Shown piece by piece: positions 9,065 through 18,383 of a stretch of 64,000 nt of DNA. Position 1 is the stretch's first letter; every line of letters starts with the position of its first letter. The stretch is from Geomicrobium sp. JCM 19039. Its GTDB lineage: Bacteria > Bacillota > Bacilli > Bacillales > Marinococcaceae. The position numbers and the translations under genes are program-made. The stretch is taken from contig NZ_BAXB01000008.1 in NCBI RefSeq assembly GCF_000698145.1, positions 1 to 64,000 on the forward strand, given 5' to 3'. The notes beneath the pieces were generated by a model. That model saw only the letters and a program-made list of their open reading frames with translations, ran no database searches and was not told the DNA's origin.

Positions 9065-9895
9065 ACATACGAATTTAAAAGGGAACGTCGCAGTAATTAC
9101 AGGAGGCAGTGGGGTGCTCTGCCGCACTATGGCAAAAGAGCTCGCGCGCCAAGGTATGAAAGTCGCGATACTAAACCGAAATGTAGCGAACGGTGAAAAA
9201 GTCGCCGAACAGATCAACATTGCAGGCGGAGAAGCTGTGGCTGTCGGATGCGACGTGTTAGACGAAACGAGCATCGCTGCCGCTTACGCGCAAGTAAAGA
9301 AAACGTTCGGCGCGTGCGACCTGTTAATTAACGGTGCTGGTGGCAATCACCCCGACGCGATCACCGAAAAAGAAACGTACGAAACTGGCGATCTAGAAAG
9401 CGATATTCAGTCGTTTTTCGATCTGCAATTAAGCGGATTTGATCACGTGTTCCGGTTAAACCTCGTCGGGACACTCTTGCCTACACAAGTATTTGCCCGA
9501 GACATGACATCAAGCGGGGGCACAGTCATTAACATTTCTTCCATGTCGGCCCCGGCCCCGATGACGAAAGTACCGGCCTACAGTGCCGCCAAAGCTGGTA
9601 TCGACAACTTAACAAAATGGACAGCTGTCCATTTTGCAGAGACGGGTATTCGTGTGAACGCAATCGCGCCAGGGTTCTTCCTCACTGAACAAAATCGTGA
9701 TTTGCTCACCACCCAGACGGGGGACGTACCGAACGTGCCAACAAAATTATTGATCATACCCCGCAGCGACGTTTCGGTGAACCCGAAGACTTACTCGGCA
9801 CGTTGCTCTGGCTTGCCGATGACGAAACGTCACGCTTTGTCACTGGTATTACAGTCCCGGTCGACGGAGGGTTTATGGCATACTCCGGCGTGTAA
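9054..9895 (+). CDS. SDR-family D-mannonate oxidoreductase-like protein (frame broken near 9757)
   Basis: A short-chain dehydrogenase with the NAD site TGGSGVL near residue 20, NGAGG near 95 and catalytic SxnYxxxK ([19 protein letters not shown]). ATG 9054 follows CAGGAGG and overlaps uxuA by 11 bases. After NVPTKLLI one base is missing. The adjacent frame then gives [19 protein letters not shown] and ends [13 protein letters not shown] at 9895, a normal SDR C-terminus. Healed length is about 280 residues. SDRs of this kind next to uxuA reduce fructuronate to mannonate, which fits the operon. This is the last gene before the terminator. Confidence 0.85.
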
Positions 9896-9904
9896 AGAAG
9901 TCAA

Positions 9905-9949
9905 GCCTCTTGCAATGGTAAAAAGTCACCGTTGCAGGAGGCGTTTTTT
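9905..9949 (+). terminator. Rho-independent terminator of the TRAP-uxuA operon
   Basis: A 14-bp stem (GCCTCTTGCAATGG with CCGTTGCAGGAGGC, containing G-U pairs) is followed by seven T residues, ten bases after the SDR stop codon. Confidence 0.85.
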
Positions 9950-10009
9950 TAATGCCGGTATATCTTGTGCTTTTCAAAATAAAAAGCAACCCTATTATAC
10001 AAGGGCTGC

Positions 10010-10366
10010 CTAGTCGAATTCTTTCCAAAACTCGCCTGTATATTTGTCAACATAATAGCGGTTTAATGTCGCGATGTGTGACGGATCACCATCTTCGTCT
10101 GTAACCGACTCCACCGCGCGAATCACATATTCATTGTCGTCATTAATCCCGTCATTCATAAAGCCGTAATTTTCAGCTTCTGTTTCAAAGTCATTGCTCA
10201 CAATGCCGATTACTTCTTCTTCATCGAGTATGTGCTCCTCTTCTGCTTCCACCTCTATCGTTCCTTGTTCTTCCATACGCTCACTTGGTTCAGACACCAA
10301 TTCTCCTGCAACAGATTGAGACAAAGCCGCAGCGCTGAAGATTGATAAAGCTTGCAATGGATTCAA
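10010..10366 (-). CDS. Small acidic protein with a hydrophobic N-terminus
   Basis: A TTG start at 10366 is preceded by AGGAGA nine bases upstream. The 118-residue product begins [20 protein letters not shown], a possible signal peptide. It continues very acidic ([17 protein letters not shown]) and ends [17 protein letters not shown]. That ending resembles the folded tail of small Bacillus exported proteins. No family is recognised. It is divergent from the SLH gene. Confidence 0.6.
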   Translation of the reverse strand: MNPLQALSIFSAAALSQSVAGELVSEPSERMEEQGTIEVEAEEEHILDEEEVIGIVSNDFETEAENYGFMNDGINDDNEYVIRAVESVTDEDGDPSHIATLNRYYVDKYTGEFWKEFD

Positions 10367-10497
10367 TCAGACCATCTCCTTGCCTAACGATTCCCTAAAA
10401 CATGAAAAAATCAACCCAAAAAATGAAAATAAATCTAAATTTTTGTATTTTGTTAAGCTATAATAAATATATCAAAATGAATAAGGGGATTATGTTA

Positions 10498-12293
10498 ATG
10501 AGAAAGAATTTTTTAGTACTTAGCCTTGCAGGCGCCTTGGGTGCAGCAGCGTACTCAGGTCCTTCGGAAGTAAACGCTACTTACGATTGCCACCATGACA
10601 TCATGGGACCGATTTTTGAAGATGTTTGTCATGGTACGACACACTCTTCCGAGATTCGTGAAATGCGAGATCGTGGTATTCTGACCGGTTATTCGGATGG
10701 CAATTTCCACCCAAATGAAACGATCATTCGCGGGCAGGTTGCAACATTAATGACGAGAGCTTTTGATATCCCTGTCCCTGATACCGTTTCAGAAGATCTT
10801 TATCCAGATGTGTCGTCAAGTCATCATTATGCACCTGTCGTCAAAGCGGTAACCGATGCAGGAATTATGACAGGCAGAGAAGGCAACTCAGTGTTTGATA
10901 CAGGAGTCACTTTGCATCGTCAACAGATGGCGTCGATTCTCATGCGCGTGCTTGATATGAACGATGTTGAACGAGCAGAAGGAAATGGAGGACAAGTCAC
11001 TGACTTGGACGATGCTCTTGCTGTGCATCAAGACAACATTCAAGCATTGCAAGCACATGGAATTACACAAACAACAGACGGAACATTTCGCCCAATGGAA
11101 CCGGTCTCTCGTAGCCAAATGGCAACCTTTATCGAAAGAACGTTAGCTGTCCTCTATACAGATGAACTTGGGTTGCAATCTATGGAAATGGTCGATCCAT
11201 ATACGTTTAACATTCATTTTAACCGAGATATTCGCGATGTAGAATGGGATGCCGATGATTTTAGGTTACGCGGAAACACGGAACATTTGGAAGTGATCGA
11301 TGATCAAACATTGCAAATTCGGACCGATTATAGATTGAATTATGGACAGGCACTTGTTTTGTACTATCAAGATCAACGTACGACACTCTCATACGAAAGA
11401 GAACGATCCGATATACGAAATGTGAACGTAGACATTAATGGAGCTCGTGTAGATGTGAGCGGGAATTCCCAGTTGACTTTGATGATTCAGGTTTTTACAT
11501 TGTTTTGGAAGGTCCTGATGGTTTTGAGGAAAGTGCAGAAAAAGGGGCTGGATTGCAAATGAATGGGCATCGATTTGAGGCTTCATTTTCTAGACTCGTG
11601 CCGGGCGATTATATCCTCCTGTTAGACTCAAGGAACTACGGCAGAGAGGAATTCGAAATTACTATCGAGGAGTTTGATCCTACGTTTAGCCGAGTGGATG
11701 CTACGACAGACACGATTCGAAAAGAAGCAGGTCAAACATTGCAATTTGATGTAGACGGGCTGGAACTTTCAGTGGATGAATTGGCAGCTGAAGGGTATGA
11801 ACTCATATTTAATCTAACCGATGGGTATGAGCTGACCGACTCATCAGGTGGATTTGACGCCTCAGAGCTTGCTCATCGGGAAACATTCAGCTACACAGTC
11901 GCAATTCGTGATGAAGAAGGTACAGAAATAACGTCCGATTCGCAAGAAGTGCTCGTCATTGACCCGAACGTTCCTGTCCACATCAGTCCGTTATTCGAAC
12001 TCGATGGCAACTTCATGTCAAGATTTGTACGACTGGACCATACCGGTGCACAATTGGTGTTCAGAGGTCAAAACTACTTCTATGAATCCGTACCGACTGA
12101 GGTATTCGAATCCATAACGATTAAAGAAGTCACTTCAAGTCATCCAGAAAGTGCCGAATACGACTTAGAAGATGGATTGATTGTTCACGAAACAGGAGAC
12201 ACTGAACACGTCACATTTGACATCAGCTTTGAAGAAATTGAAGAAACCGCAAGCATCACACTGCCAGTGTACGGATACACGCCCGACAATTAA
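10498..12293 (+). CDS. SLH-domain surface protein (frame broken near 11472)
   Basis: ATG 10498 lies nine bases after AAGGGG, and a TATAAT hexamer is at 10459-10464. The signal peptide is MRKNFLVLSLAGALGAAAYS. Three S-layer-homology repeats follow (MRDRGILTGYSDGNFHPNET with IRGQVATLMTRAF; AGIMTGREGNSVFDTG; HGITQTTDGTFRPMEPVSRS). They should bind pyruvylated wall polymer. The frame ends at 11562, but the other frame from about 11472 reads DFDDSGFYIVLEGPDGFEES and continues through Ig-like beta modules to 12293. Healed length is about 598 residues. A related SLH gene is at 23,227-24,193. Confidence 0.8.
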
Positions 12294-12303
12294 ACAAACA
12301 TGC

Positions 12304-12340
12304 AACAAGGCCGCCACTATATTGAAGTGGCGGCCTTGTT
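12304..12340 (+). terminator. Rho-independent terminator of the SLH gene
   Basis: AACAAGGCCGCCACT and its exact complement (15-bp stem, seven-base loop) lie ten bases after the stop codon. Confidence 0.85.
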
Positions 12341-12403
12341 ATGTTTTCCCAACGAGCGAGAGCCGTCAGGACTACTAGGGATAAAAACCCCATCCTTCTA
12401 TAT

Positions 12404-12636
12404 TTTTCAATCCACGCACCCATACAGGGTGCGACAACGATGTCTTTGCTCACTACCAGCAAACCGCTGAAATTTCAATCCACGCACCTGTACAAGGTGC
12501 GACCAGGTTAATCGTCTCTTCTTTTTGCTCTTTGACCATTTCAATCCACGCACCCATACAGGGTGCGACGGTACGTACGTACGAAGGTTCGTATATTGCG
12601 AAATATTTCAATCCACGCACCCATACAGGGTGCGAC
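12404..12636 (-). CRISPR. CRISPR array 1: four 32-bp repeats, three spacers, type I-C-like
   Basis: Repeats are at 12404-12435, 12472-12503, 12538-12569 and 12605-12636. Spacers are at 12436-12471 (36), 12504-12537 (34) and 12570-12604 (35). Read on the minus strand the repeat begins GTCGCACCCTGTATGGGTGC and ends GTGGATTGAAAT, the form typical of subtype I-C. Its stem is GCACCC/GGGTGC. The second repeat carries a compensated pair change (GCACCT/AGGTGC) that keeps the stem. The leader lies to the right, so transcription runs leftward. No cas gene is in the window. Confidence 0.95.
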
Positions 12637-12830
12637 TGCGAAATTAAGGGTCTTTTGACCAATATCCGCTTATTCTTTCTTCTAACAACTACTTATTTCG
12701 CACATTAATGGGGTATAAACTAGCAATCATTACATACTTTCACAAAATTGACCCGATTTTTGGTGCGGGTCACCCAGGGTTTTTATGTTCGCTTCGGGTT
12801 CGCACCGGATGTGCATAGCCAATTTGAGGA
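12637..12830 (-). promoter_or_regulatory. Leader of CRISPR array 1
   Basis: This sequence next to the leader-proximal repeat is homologous to that beside array 2 (22,448-22,640). Shared pieces are TGCGAAAT, GGTCTT-TGACC, CCGCTTAT/TCGCTTAT, CATTACATA, ATTTTTGGTGCGGGTC, and TTATGTTCGCTTCGGGTTCG followed by CACC. Such conserved flanks carry the promoter and the spacer-integration signals. Confidence 0.75.
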
Positions 12831-12918
12831 AGCTTATGTAAGATGATTCGACATCGTTCATCCGCTTCCTGCAATAAAAATCATACTTCAATTCCGATCA
12901 GAAAAGTTAGTATTTTTG

Positions 12919-12947
12919 TTGACATTATCGCTTTAAAGTATTACGAT
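12919..12947 (+). promoter_or_regulatory. Candidate sigma-A promoter of the met operon
   Basis: TTGACA at 12919-12924 is separated by 17 bp from TACGAT at 12942-12947 (four of six matches to the -10 box). Transcription would begin just before the riboswitch. Confidence 0.6.
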
Positions 12948-12971
12948 AACTACTACTAACTTCATATTTTG

Positions 12972-13131
12972 CTTATCGAGAGTGACCGAGGGAATGGCCC
13001 GATGACGTCCGGCAACCTCCAATGAGGAAGGTGCCAAGTCCAGCAGAATGCAACAATTCTGAAAGATAAGTCGCGAAATTGTGCACATTGCCATTCAAGA
13101 CTTTTTTCAGACGAAAAGGGTCTTTTTTTTT
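12972..13131 (+). ncRNA. SAM-I (S-box) riboswitch with terminator
   Basis: CTTATCGAGAGTGACCGAGG opens the element, and GATGACGTCCGGCAACCTCC, AAGGTGCCAAGTCC and closing GAAAGATAAG (to 13070) complete the S-box core. CTTATC pairs with GATAAG as helix P1. A hairpin at 13097-13124 followed by nine T residues is the expression-platform terminator. When S-adenosylmethionine is bound, this class ends transcription before the coding region. The downstream metNIQ operon is a standard target. The first met codon is 20 bp after the T run. Confidence 0.95.
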
Positions 13132-13151
13132 ATTGGGTTGGGGGTCGAGAG

Positions 13152-14174
13152 ATGATTGAAATTAACAATTTGACAAAAGTATATCAGACGAAAAAGAAAT
13201 CGGTGACCGGTGTTAAGGATGTGAGTTTGTCGATTGCACGGGGAGATATCTTTGGCATCATCGGATACTCCGGGGCAGGAAAAAGTTCGTTGCTCCGCTG
13301 CATAAACGTGCTTGAACGACCGACGAGTGGTTCAGTCAGCGTAGACGGTACAGAGATGACTGGATTGAAGGGAGAGGAGCTCCGTAAGCAACGACTGAAG
13401 ATCGGATGATTTTTCAGCATTTTTACTTAATTAGTCAAAAAACGGTCTATGACAACGTAGCGTTTGCGCTTCGGGCAGCAGGGGAGTCGAAAGAAGCCAT
13501 CCCCGCACGGTCGACGAGCTACTTGGACTGGTTGAACTTTCCGATAAGCGTGATGTTTACCCGGCGCAACTGAGCGGTGGTCAGAAACAACGTGTCGGCA
13601 TAGCGCGTGCTCTTGCAAATAACCCGGCGGTGCTCTTGTGCGACGAGGCTACGTCGGCTCTTGATCCGACGACGACGCAATCCATCTTGCGGCTGTTAAA
13701 AAATTTGAATCGAGACTTAGGATTAACGATAGTACTCATTACACATGAAATGGGTGTGGTGAAAGAGATTTGCAACCGAATGGCGATTATGCAGGACGGG
13801 GAAGTTGTTGAGCATGGGCGCGTATATGATCTATTTGCTGATCCGCAAGAAGCGCTCACACAAGAGTTCATCTCCAACGTCGTCTCATTTGAAGTGCCAG
13901 AAGAAACGCTCTCTGGGTGCTCGGGGACGATTATTAAAGTGACATTTCGCGGAACGGTAGCTGGTGAAGGCATCATCGGGATATGTTGCAACAGATTGAC
14001 ATCAAGGGAAATTTCTTGCACGGTGCGATTGAATACATTGAAAACCGACCGCTCGGCATCTTCATCATGGAGCTGCGCGGAGAAATTGGTGACATACAAA
14101 TGGGTATCAACTACATTCAGCAACGACAAGCAGATGTGGAGGTGTTGCGCGATGGACTTTCAGCATCTCATTAA
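13152..14174 (+). CDS. metN: Methionine ABC transporter ATP-binding protein MetN (three frame breaks)
   Basis: The ATPase of the methionine importer. Walker A is GYSGAGKSS near residue 40, the ABC signature is [15 protein letters not shown], and Walker B is [15 protein letters not shown]-terminal NIL methionine-sensing domain follows ([18 protein letters not shown]). Single bases appear missing near 13406 (restoring [11 protein letters not shown]), 13513 (restoring [18 protein letters not shown]) and 13978 (restoring [13 protein letters not shown]). Healed length is about 341 residues, exactly typical. It overlaps metI by 23 bases and is controlled by the SAM riboswitch. Confidence 0.9.
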
Positions 14175-14820
14175 TCTGTTGCCTGACATGGCAGAAGCAT
14201 TTGTGGAAACGATGCAGATGATCGGCATATCTACCGCCGTCGCAATCATCATCGGTCTGCCTCTCGGCATCATTTTATTCGTCACCGACCGTGGATTGTT
14301 TTGGCAGAACGTCATCTTGCAGCAGACACTTGGCTTTATCGTCAACATCGTCCGCTCGATTCCGTACATTATCTTGCTCGTACTACTCTTTCCGGTAACT
14401 GGGCTGCTCGTCGGTACAACGACCGGACCTGTCGCGGCGAGCGTGTCCTTATCTGTGGCCGCCATCCCATTCTTTGCGCGGATCGTTGAGACCGCCCTTC
14501 GTGATATTGATAAAGGCATGATTGAGGCAGCCATTGCGACTGGGGCGACACCGTGGATGATCATGAAAGACGTCCTTTTCCCAGAAGCCCGCTCATCAAT
14601 TATTCAAGGCCTTACCCTTACGATTATCAGCCTCATCGCTTACTCCGCGATGGCCGGTGTAGTCGGTGGGGGCGGCATCGGAGACCTTGCCATTCGCTAT
14701 GGCCATTACCGGTACGACACAACGATCATGATCGCAACCGTCGTGTTGCTCATCGTCCTCGTCCAAGTAATCCAACAAATTGGAGACCTGATCGCTAAGC
14801 GTGTGGACAAACGAACATAA
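14152..14820 (+). CDS. metI: Methionine ABC transporter permease MetI
   Basis: An intact 222-residue permease with five predicted membrane helices and the MetI signature [18 protein letters not shown]. The EAA coupling loop is visible as [23 protein letters not shown] 14152 lies behind GGAGG at 14138-14142, inside the end of metN. It forms the inner-membrane channel of the MetNIQ importer. Confidence 0.95.
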   Translation: MDFQHLINLLPDMAEAFVETMQMIGISTAVAIIIGLPLGIILFVTDRGLFWQNVILQQTLGFIVNIVRSIPYIILLVLLFPVTGLLVGTTTGPVAASVSLSVAAIPFFARIVETALRDIDKGMIEAAIATGATPWMIMKDVLFPEARSSIIQGLTLTIISLIAYSAMAGVVGGGGIGDLAIRYGHYRYDTTIMIATVVLLIVLVQVIQQIGDLIAKRVDKRT

Positions 14821-14848
14821 AACCGCAAGAGCTGCAAGGGTCAAAACG

Positions 14849-14999
14849 GGAGCGACGGTCATAGCAAATGACATTTCCCTTATGAGCTTTAGCCGGAACA
14901 GAAACAGCGTGACCAACGAATTCTGTTACGGACAGGAGCAGCGATCCTAGCAAATGCCATTCCGCCTAGGGGCACTACCCGGAACGCAAGCAACGAGAA
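14849..14999 (+). repeat. Imperfect 86-bp tandem repeat between metI and metQ
   Basis: Two units begin at 14849 and 14935. Each reads GGAGC(G/A)(A/G)CG, then TAGCAAATG, a CATT(T/C)C block, and CCGGAAC about 45 bases further on. The units differ at roughly a third of positions. The 235-bp gap between metI and metQ is otherwise empty. Confidence 0.55.
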
Positions 15000-15055
15000 G
15001 TAAGATCCATGTCCCAACTAAAGAGAGTATACAAATAGAGAAGGAGAGAAATCAG

Positions 15056-15866
15056 TTGAAAAAATCGACCGTATTCTTATTAGGAAGTGTATTGGTATTG
15101 TCCGCTTGCGGAGATGAAAGTGAAGGCAGCGAGGAGGCGGCTGGCGACATCACATTGGGAGCTACCGCCGGTCCTTATAGCGATATGTTGTCGGAGGCGA
15201 TCGTGCCCGGCTTGGAAGAAAAGGGGTACTCCGTCGACATTCAAGAATTCTCCGACTATGTGTATCCGAACAATGCGCTAGCAAATGAAGAAATCGACGC
15301 CAACTTGTTTCAACACACCGTCTACCTTGAGAACTTCACTGAAGAAAACAATCTAGATCTTGTTGGGCTTATTACCGTCCCGACTGCACCGATGGGCTTG
15401 TATTCCGATGAGTACAGTGACTTGAGCGACGTTGCTGAAGGCACGGAAGTTGCGATTCCGAACGATCCAACCAACGCCGCCCGCGCCTTCATTATGCTCG
15501 AAGAAGAAGGCTTATCGAATTTGAAGACGGCATCGACGAGCTCACGGCTTCTGCTCGCGACATTACCGGCAACCCCCTCGATTTGCAGTTTGTAGAACTC
15601 GAAGCCGCACAACTGCCACGCCAAGTCGGGAGCTCAGCGCTCACTGCTGTACCCGGCAACTTCGCCCTCGGTGCCGAGATGGATCTGTTAGATGCGCTCG
15701 CACTTGAAAACATGCCTGACCAGTACCGCAACGTCGTCGCCGTCCGTGCCGAAGACGAAGACGGGCAACTTGCCAGTGACATCGTAGAGTGATTGAGTCT
15801 GAACAGTTCGAAGAAGTCATTGACGAGCAGTTCGAAGGATTCGGGAAGCCGGAGTGGATGGAGTAG
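15056..15866 (+). CDS. metQ: Methionine-binding lipoprotein MetQ (two frame breaks)
   Basis: A TTG start at 15056 follows AGAAGGAG. The product begins MKKSTVFLLGSVLVLSAC, a lipoprotein signal with an LSAC lipobox. The NLPA/MetQ fold is recognisable (GATAGPYSDMLSEAIVPGL, EFSDYVYPNNALANEEID, VAIPNDPTNAARA, VPGNFALGAEMDLLDAL). One base is missing near 15513, restoring GLIEFEDGIDELT. Another is missing near 15785, restoring RVIESEQFEEVIDEQFEGFG and the end at 15866. Healed length is about 270 residues, as usual. It captures methionine outside the membrane for MetNI. Confidence 0.9.
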
Positions 15867-15871
15867 CAATT

Positions 15872-16025
15872 TTTAGCCTTTATCATTTGAAAAAGGGTCA
15901 AAATCAAACCATAGAATTGTCTATGGTTTGATTTCTTGATTCTATATATTATTTTCGGTTTTGGAGATATTTTTGAGGAAGAAATCGGCTCATAGAATGT
16001 TCTATGAGGCGATATTTCGAATTCA
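15872..16025 (+). repeat. Short intergenic repeat element, copy A (other copy at 22,078)
   Basis: About 150 bp shared imperfectly with 22,078-22,225 in the same orientation. Common blocks are TTTAGC-TTTATCA, GAAAAAGG, ACCAT-GAATTGTCTA, GTTTTGGAGATAT, GAGGAAGAAA, and CTCATAGAATGTTCTATGAG, itself a palindrome. The two copies bracket the whole PTS/LevR locus. Confidence 0.55.
15901..15934. terminator. Bidirectional terminator between metQ and the PTS operon
   Basis: AAATCAAACCATAGA and its exact complement form a 15-bp stem with a four-base loop and a T-rich tail. It lies between convergent operons. Confidence 0.8.
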
Positions 16026-16034
16026 CTTATTCTT

Positions 16035-16361
16035 CTAACTTGCTACGCGCTCACATAAAGCTTTTGTTTCTTTAATCTGCAGGATGAGGCGTTTGATTAA
16101 CGATAATTCGGCTTGTGCAGTCATGAGGTGATCTTGTGCGTGAATCATGACAAAAGACGGAACCGCATTCTCATCATCTTGATGCGAGATTAGTTCGGTT
16201 TGCCATTTATGACCAGCTATGAATTCTTGCTCGGCTTCTTTCAATTTTTCTTCTGCTTCACTGAAGTTTCCCTCTTCCGCAGCATCCAGTGCTTCATACG
16301 CTGCCCCGCGGGCGTTACCGCCGTGAAGAATAAGATGAGTCATCGTTTTTTCGTAATTCAT
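16035..16361 (-). CDS. PTS lactose/cellobiose-family EIIA component
   Basis: A 108-residue phosphocarrier with the family signature FVMIHAQDHLMTAQAEL, which contains the phosphorylated histidine, plus the N-terminal LILHGGNARGAAYEAL helix. ATG 16361 is preferred over GTG 16373 because GAGGTG lies nine bases ahead. It transfers phosphate from HPr to the EIIB partner. It is the last gene of a minus-strand operon (membrane protein, EIIB, EIIC, EIIA), in the style of celC or licA. Confidence 0.92.
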   Translation of the reverse strand: MNYEKTMTHLILHGGNARGAAYEALDAAEEGNFSEAEEKLKEAEQEFIAGHKWQTELISHQDDENAVPSFVMIHAQDHLMTAQAELSLIKRLILQIKETKALCERVAS

Positions 16362-16374
16362 CGTGTGTTTCACC

Positions 16375-17695
16375 TCAAGTTGTGGCAGCTGCTTCGTCTT
16401 CTGAAGACGCGCTTTGCTGCTGTTTAATCAGTTGTTTTTCATAGCGTTTGAAGAACGGATAATAGATAGCCGTTGCGACGAGCACGTTAATAATTTGGAT
16501 TAAGATCGCCATAAACGAACCGCCGGTCGCTAAGAAGCCTCCGAACCCGAGCGGCACCGTGAAAGGGGGTTGGATGACGACCGGTGGCAGTATCCCTGTT
16601 GTAAACATAATGTAGTTGATTGTCACAACAACGACCGGTGCTAGTACGAACGGTATGAACAGGACGGGGTTTAAAACGATCGGCAGCCCGAAGATGACAG
16701 GTTCATTAATGTTAAAGATGGACGGAATAATGGATGTGCGTCCGACTTGCTTAATTTGAATGGAAGCAGAGAACATCATAAAGATGACGAGGCCGAGCGT
16801 AACCCCTGAACCACCGATGTGCGTGAACATGTGAAAGAACGGTTCGGTTACGATTCCCGTCGCTTCTTGACCGGCCGCAACTGCATCAGCGTTCTGCGCG
16901 AGTTGGGCCATCCAGAACGGATAGACAACCGATGATACGACGTTCATGCCATGAATGCCCATCCCCCATAACACCATCATAACAAGAATCATCCGAGTGC
17001 GGCCCAATAACTGTTCGATGCTGTTACGAGCGGCTCGAATATAGCCATTATGGCTTGTGACATCGTCATCTCAAAGTTGGCATAGATGATCCACTGCAGA
17101 GCCAAACAAGAGGGATGATGATCATAAAAGGAATAAGTACGCGGAACGTCCGCATCACATAAGGGGGAACACCGTCAGGCATTTCAATGGTAATCCCTTT
17201 TTTAATCAAAAAGTTCATCAATTCAGTAACGATGATACTAAGAATGATGGCTACGAATAACCCTTCGCCACCGAGCATGCCAAGCACTTCACCGAATTGT
17301 ATTTGCTCAATGTCGACCATCGGGAATGCGGTCATTAGAAAGGCAAGCATTGACAACATGCCGGCCATAACCGCGTCCACATCAATTCGTTGTGCGAGAC
17401 TGTAGCCGACACCAAAGGCGACAACGAGCGCCATCAAACCGAACGTTAAGTTAAACGGAAACAACAGTTGAGCCTGGATCGGTTCGACTGCATTCACCCA
17501 CGCGTCTACCATGGGCCCAAACACCGGTGTGCCACTGATTTCATCAGGAGGATTAGCGATAATTAAGAAGATGGAACCTGTGATGATTACAGGCAGTGCG
17601 AAAATAACAAACGCATCACGGATCGACTGCAGATATTTATTTTGCGCAATCTTACCGAGTGGTTCCATCAGATGATCTTCAAGCCATTGAATCAT
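16375..17695 (-). CDS. PTS lactose/cellobiose-family EIIC permease (two frame breaks)
   Basis: The sugar-translocating membrane component. The N-terminal half (17695-17066) begins MIQWLEDHLMEPLGKIAQNK and includes ALPVIITGSIFLIIANPP. The C-terminal half (17007-16375) has the conserved FNINEPVIFGLPIVLNPVLF, which includes the substrate-site Glu. Between them the third frame gives QWIIYANFEMTMSQAIMAIF. Indels near 17100 and 17010 therefore break one gene, about 440 residues when healed. A diheteroside such as cellobiose or chitobiose is the likely substrate class. The exact sugar is unknown, and no glycosidase is adjacent. Confidence 0.88.
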
Positions 17696-17708
17696 AAGAG
17701 AACCTCCT

Positions 17709-18026
17709 CTATTCCATTAGTTGTAATACTTGGTCAAGCACTTTGTCTCCGTTCATCAAAGCAAATGCTGTCTGATCAACCATCTCTACAGGTACGTTGT
17801 GCGGCTCTGCAATTCGCGTCACTTCTTTTCTTAAATGGCGAACTTGCGGTTCCAATAGGGCCACATCGTAATCTGACGCTTTATCTTTAAAGTCACCGGT
17901 GCCCCCTGCATCAATCTTTGCCGTGATGCCTCTTTTTTCCGCGGCTTGCTGTACTTTCTTCGCCAATTGACTCGAAGTTGCTCCCCAACTGCACAAGATA
18001 ATGACATTAATAGACTGTTCTGCCAT
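17709..18026 (-). CDS. PTS lactose/cellobiose-family EIIB component
   Basis: A 105-residue cytoplasmic domain. The phosphorylated cysteine lies in the P-loop-like VIILCSWGATSSQLAKKV. ATG 18026 is preferred over GTG 18035, having AAGGAG eight bases ahead. It passes phosphate from EIIA to the sugar on EIIC. It sits 13 bp upstream of the EIIC gene and overlaps the small membrane gene by 20 bases. Confidence 0.92.
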   Translation of the reverse strand: MAEQSINVIILCSWGATSSQLAKKVQQAAEKRGITAKIDAGGTGDFKDKASDYDVALLEPQVRHLRKEVTRIAEPHNVPVEMVDQTAFALMNGDKVLDQVLQLME

Positions 18027-18276
18027 GTCGATCACTCCTTGATTTTTTTGATTTTGCTTGCGTCAGAATAACATTTGCTTTCTCATCGACAACTTTGTAG
18101 TGGCCCATGAGCCACCTTGAGAACCATGTGGCCGCTAGTAACACCACCGTGAAAGCGATTCCAAATAGGAATAGAGATAACCCATTCGGTTGGCCGCTCA
18201 GCCAGTGAAAAACGGTATATCCATTCCAAATCACAACGAACGCCAACGTATACCAAAAGGATAATTTTCTAAGCAA
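18007..18276 (-). CDS. Small two-helix membrane protein, first gene of the PTS operon
   Basis: A TTG start at 18276 lies behind AAGGAGG. The 89-residue product has two predicted membrane helices (about 7-26 and 34-54) and a basic cytoplasmic tail (AKSKKSRSDRHGR). I do not recognise a named family. As the first gene after a sigma-54 promoter, and overlapping EIIB, it is co-expressed with the PTS and may assist the permease. Confidence 0.7.
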   Translation of the reverse strand: MLRKLSFWYTLAFVVIWNGYTVFHWLSGQPNGLSLFLFGIAFTVVLLAATWFSRWLMGHYKVVDEKANVILTQAKSKKSRSDRHGRTVY

Positions 18277-18308
18277 TTGAATCCTCCTTTCTTGTTCAAC
18301 CCTCTATA

Positions 18309-18328
18309 ATGCAAACGCTGTGCCAAAT
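18309..18328 (-). promoter_or_regulatory. Sigma-54 (-12/-24) promoter of the PTS operon
   Basis: On the minus strand TTGGCACAGCGTTTGCAT matches the SigL/RpoN consensus TGGCAC-N5-TTGCA, with the invariant GG and GC at the correct spacing (18320-18326 and 18311-18314). It lies about 35 bp ahead of the first PTS gene. The nearby LevR-type activator, which carries a sigma-54 interaction motif, is the obvious driver. Confidence 0.85.
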
Positions 18329-18330
18329 TA

Positions 18331-18355
18331 AAAAAGCCTACAATAGCAGGCTTTT
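18331..18355 (-). terminator. Terminator of the HAD phosphatase gene
   Basis: An AAAAAGCCT/AGGCTTTT hairpin with an eight-base loop separates the HAD gene from the PTS promoter. In the minus direction it ends in a run of T. Confidence 0.75.
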
Positions 18356-18383
18356 CTTCAATGTGTGCAATGAGGCTGCACAC

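Noticed and set aside
12256..12662. Two minus-strand reading frames with repeated VWVRGLKYF/GAWIE peptides
   Set aside because: They are translations of the CRISPR repeats and spacers of array 1, a well-known annotation artefact, with no ribosome-binding site.
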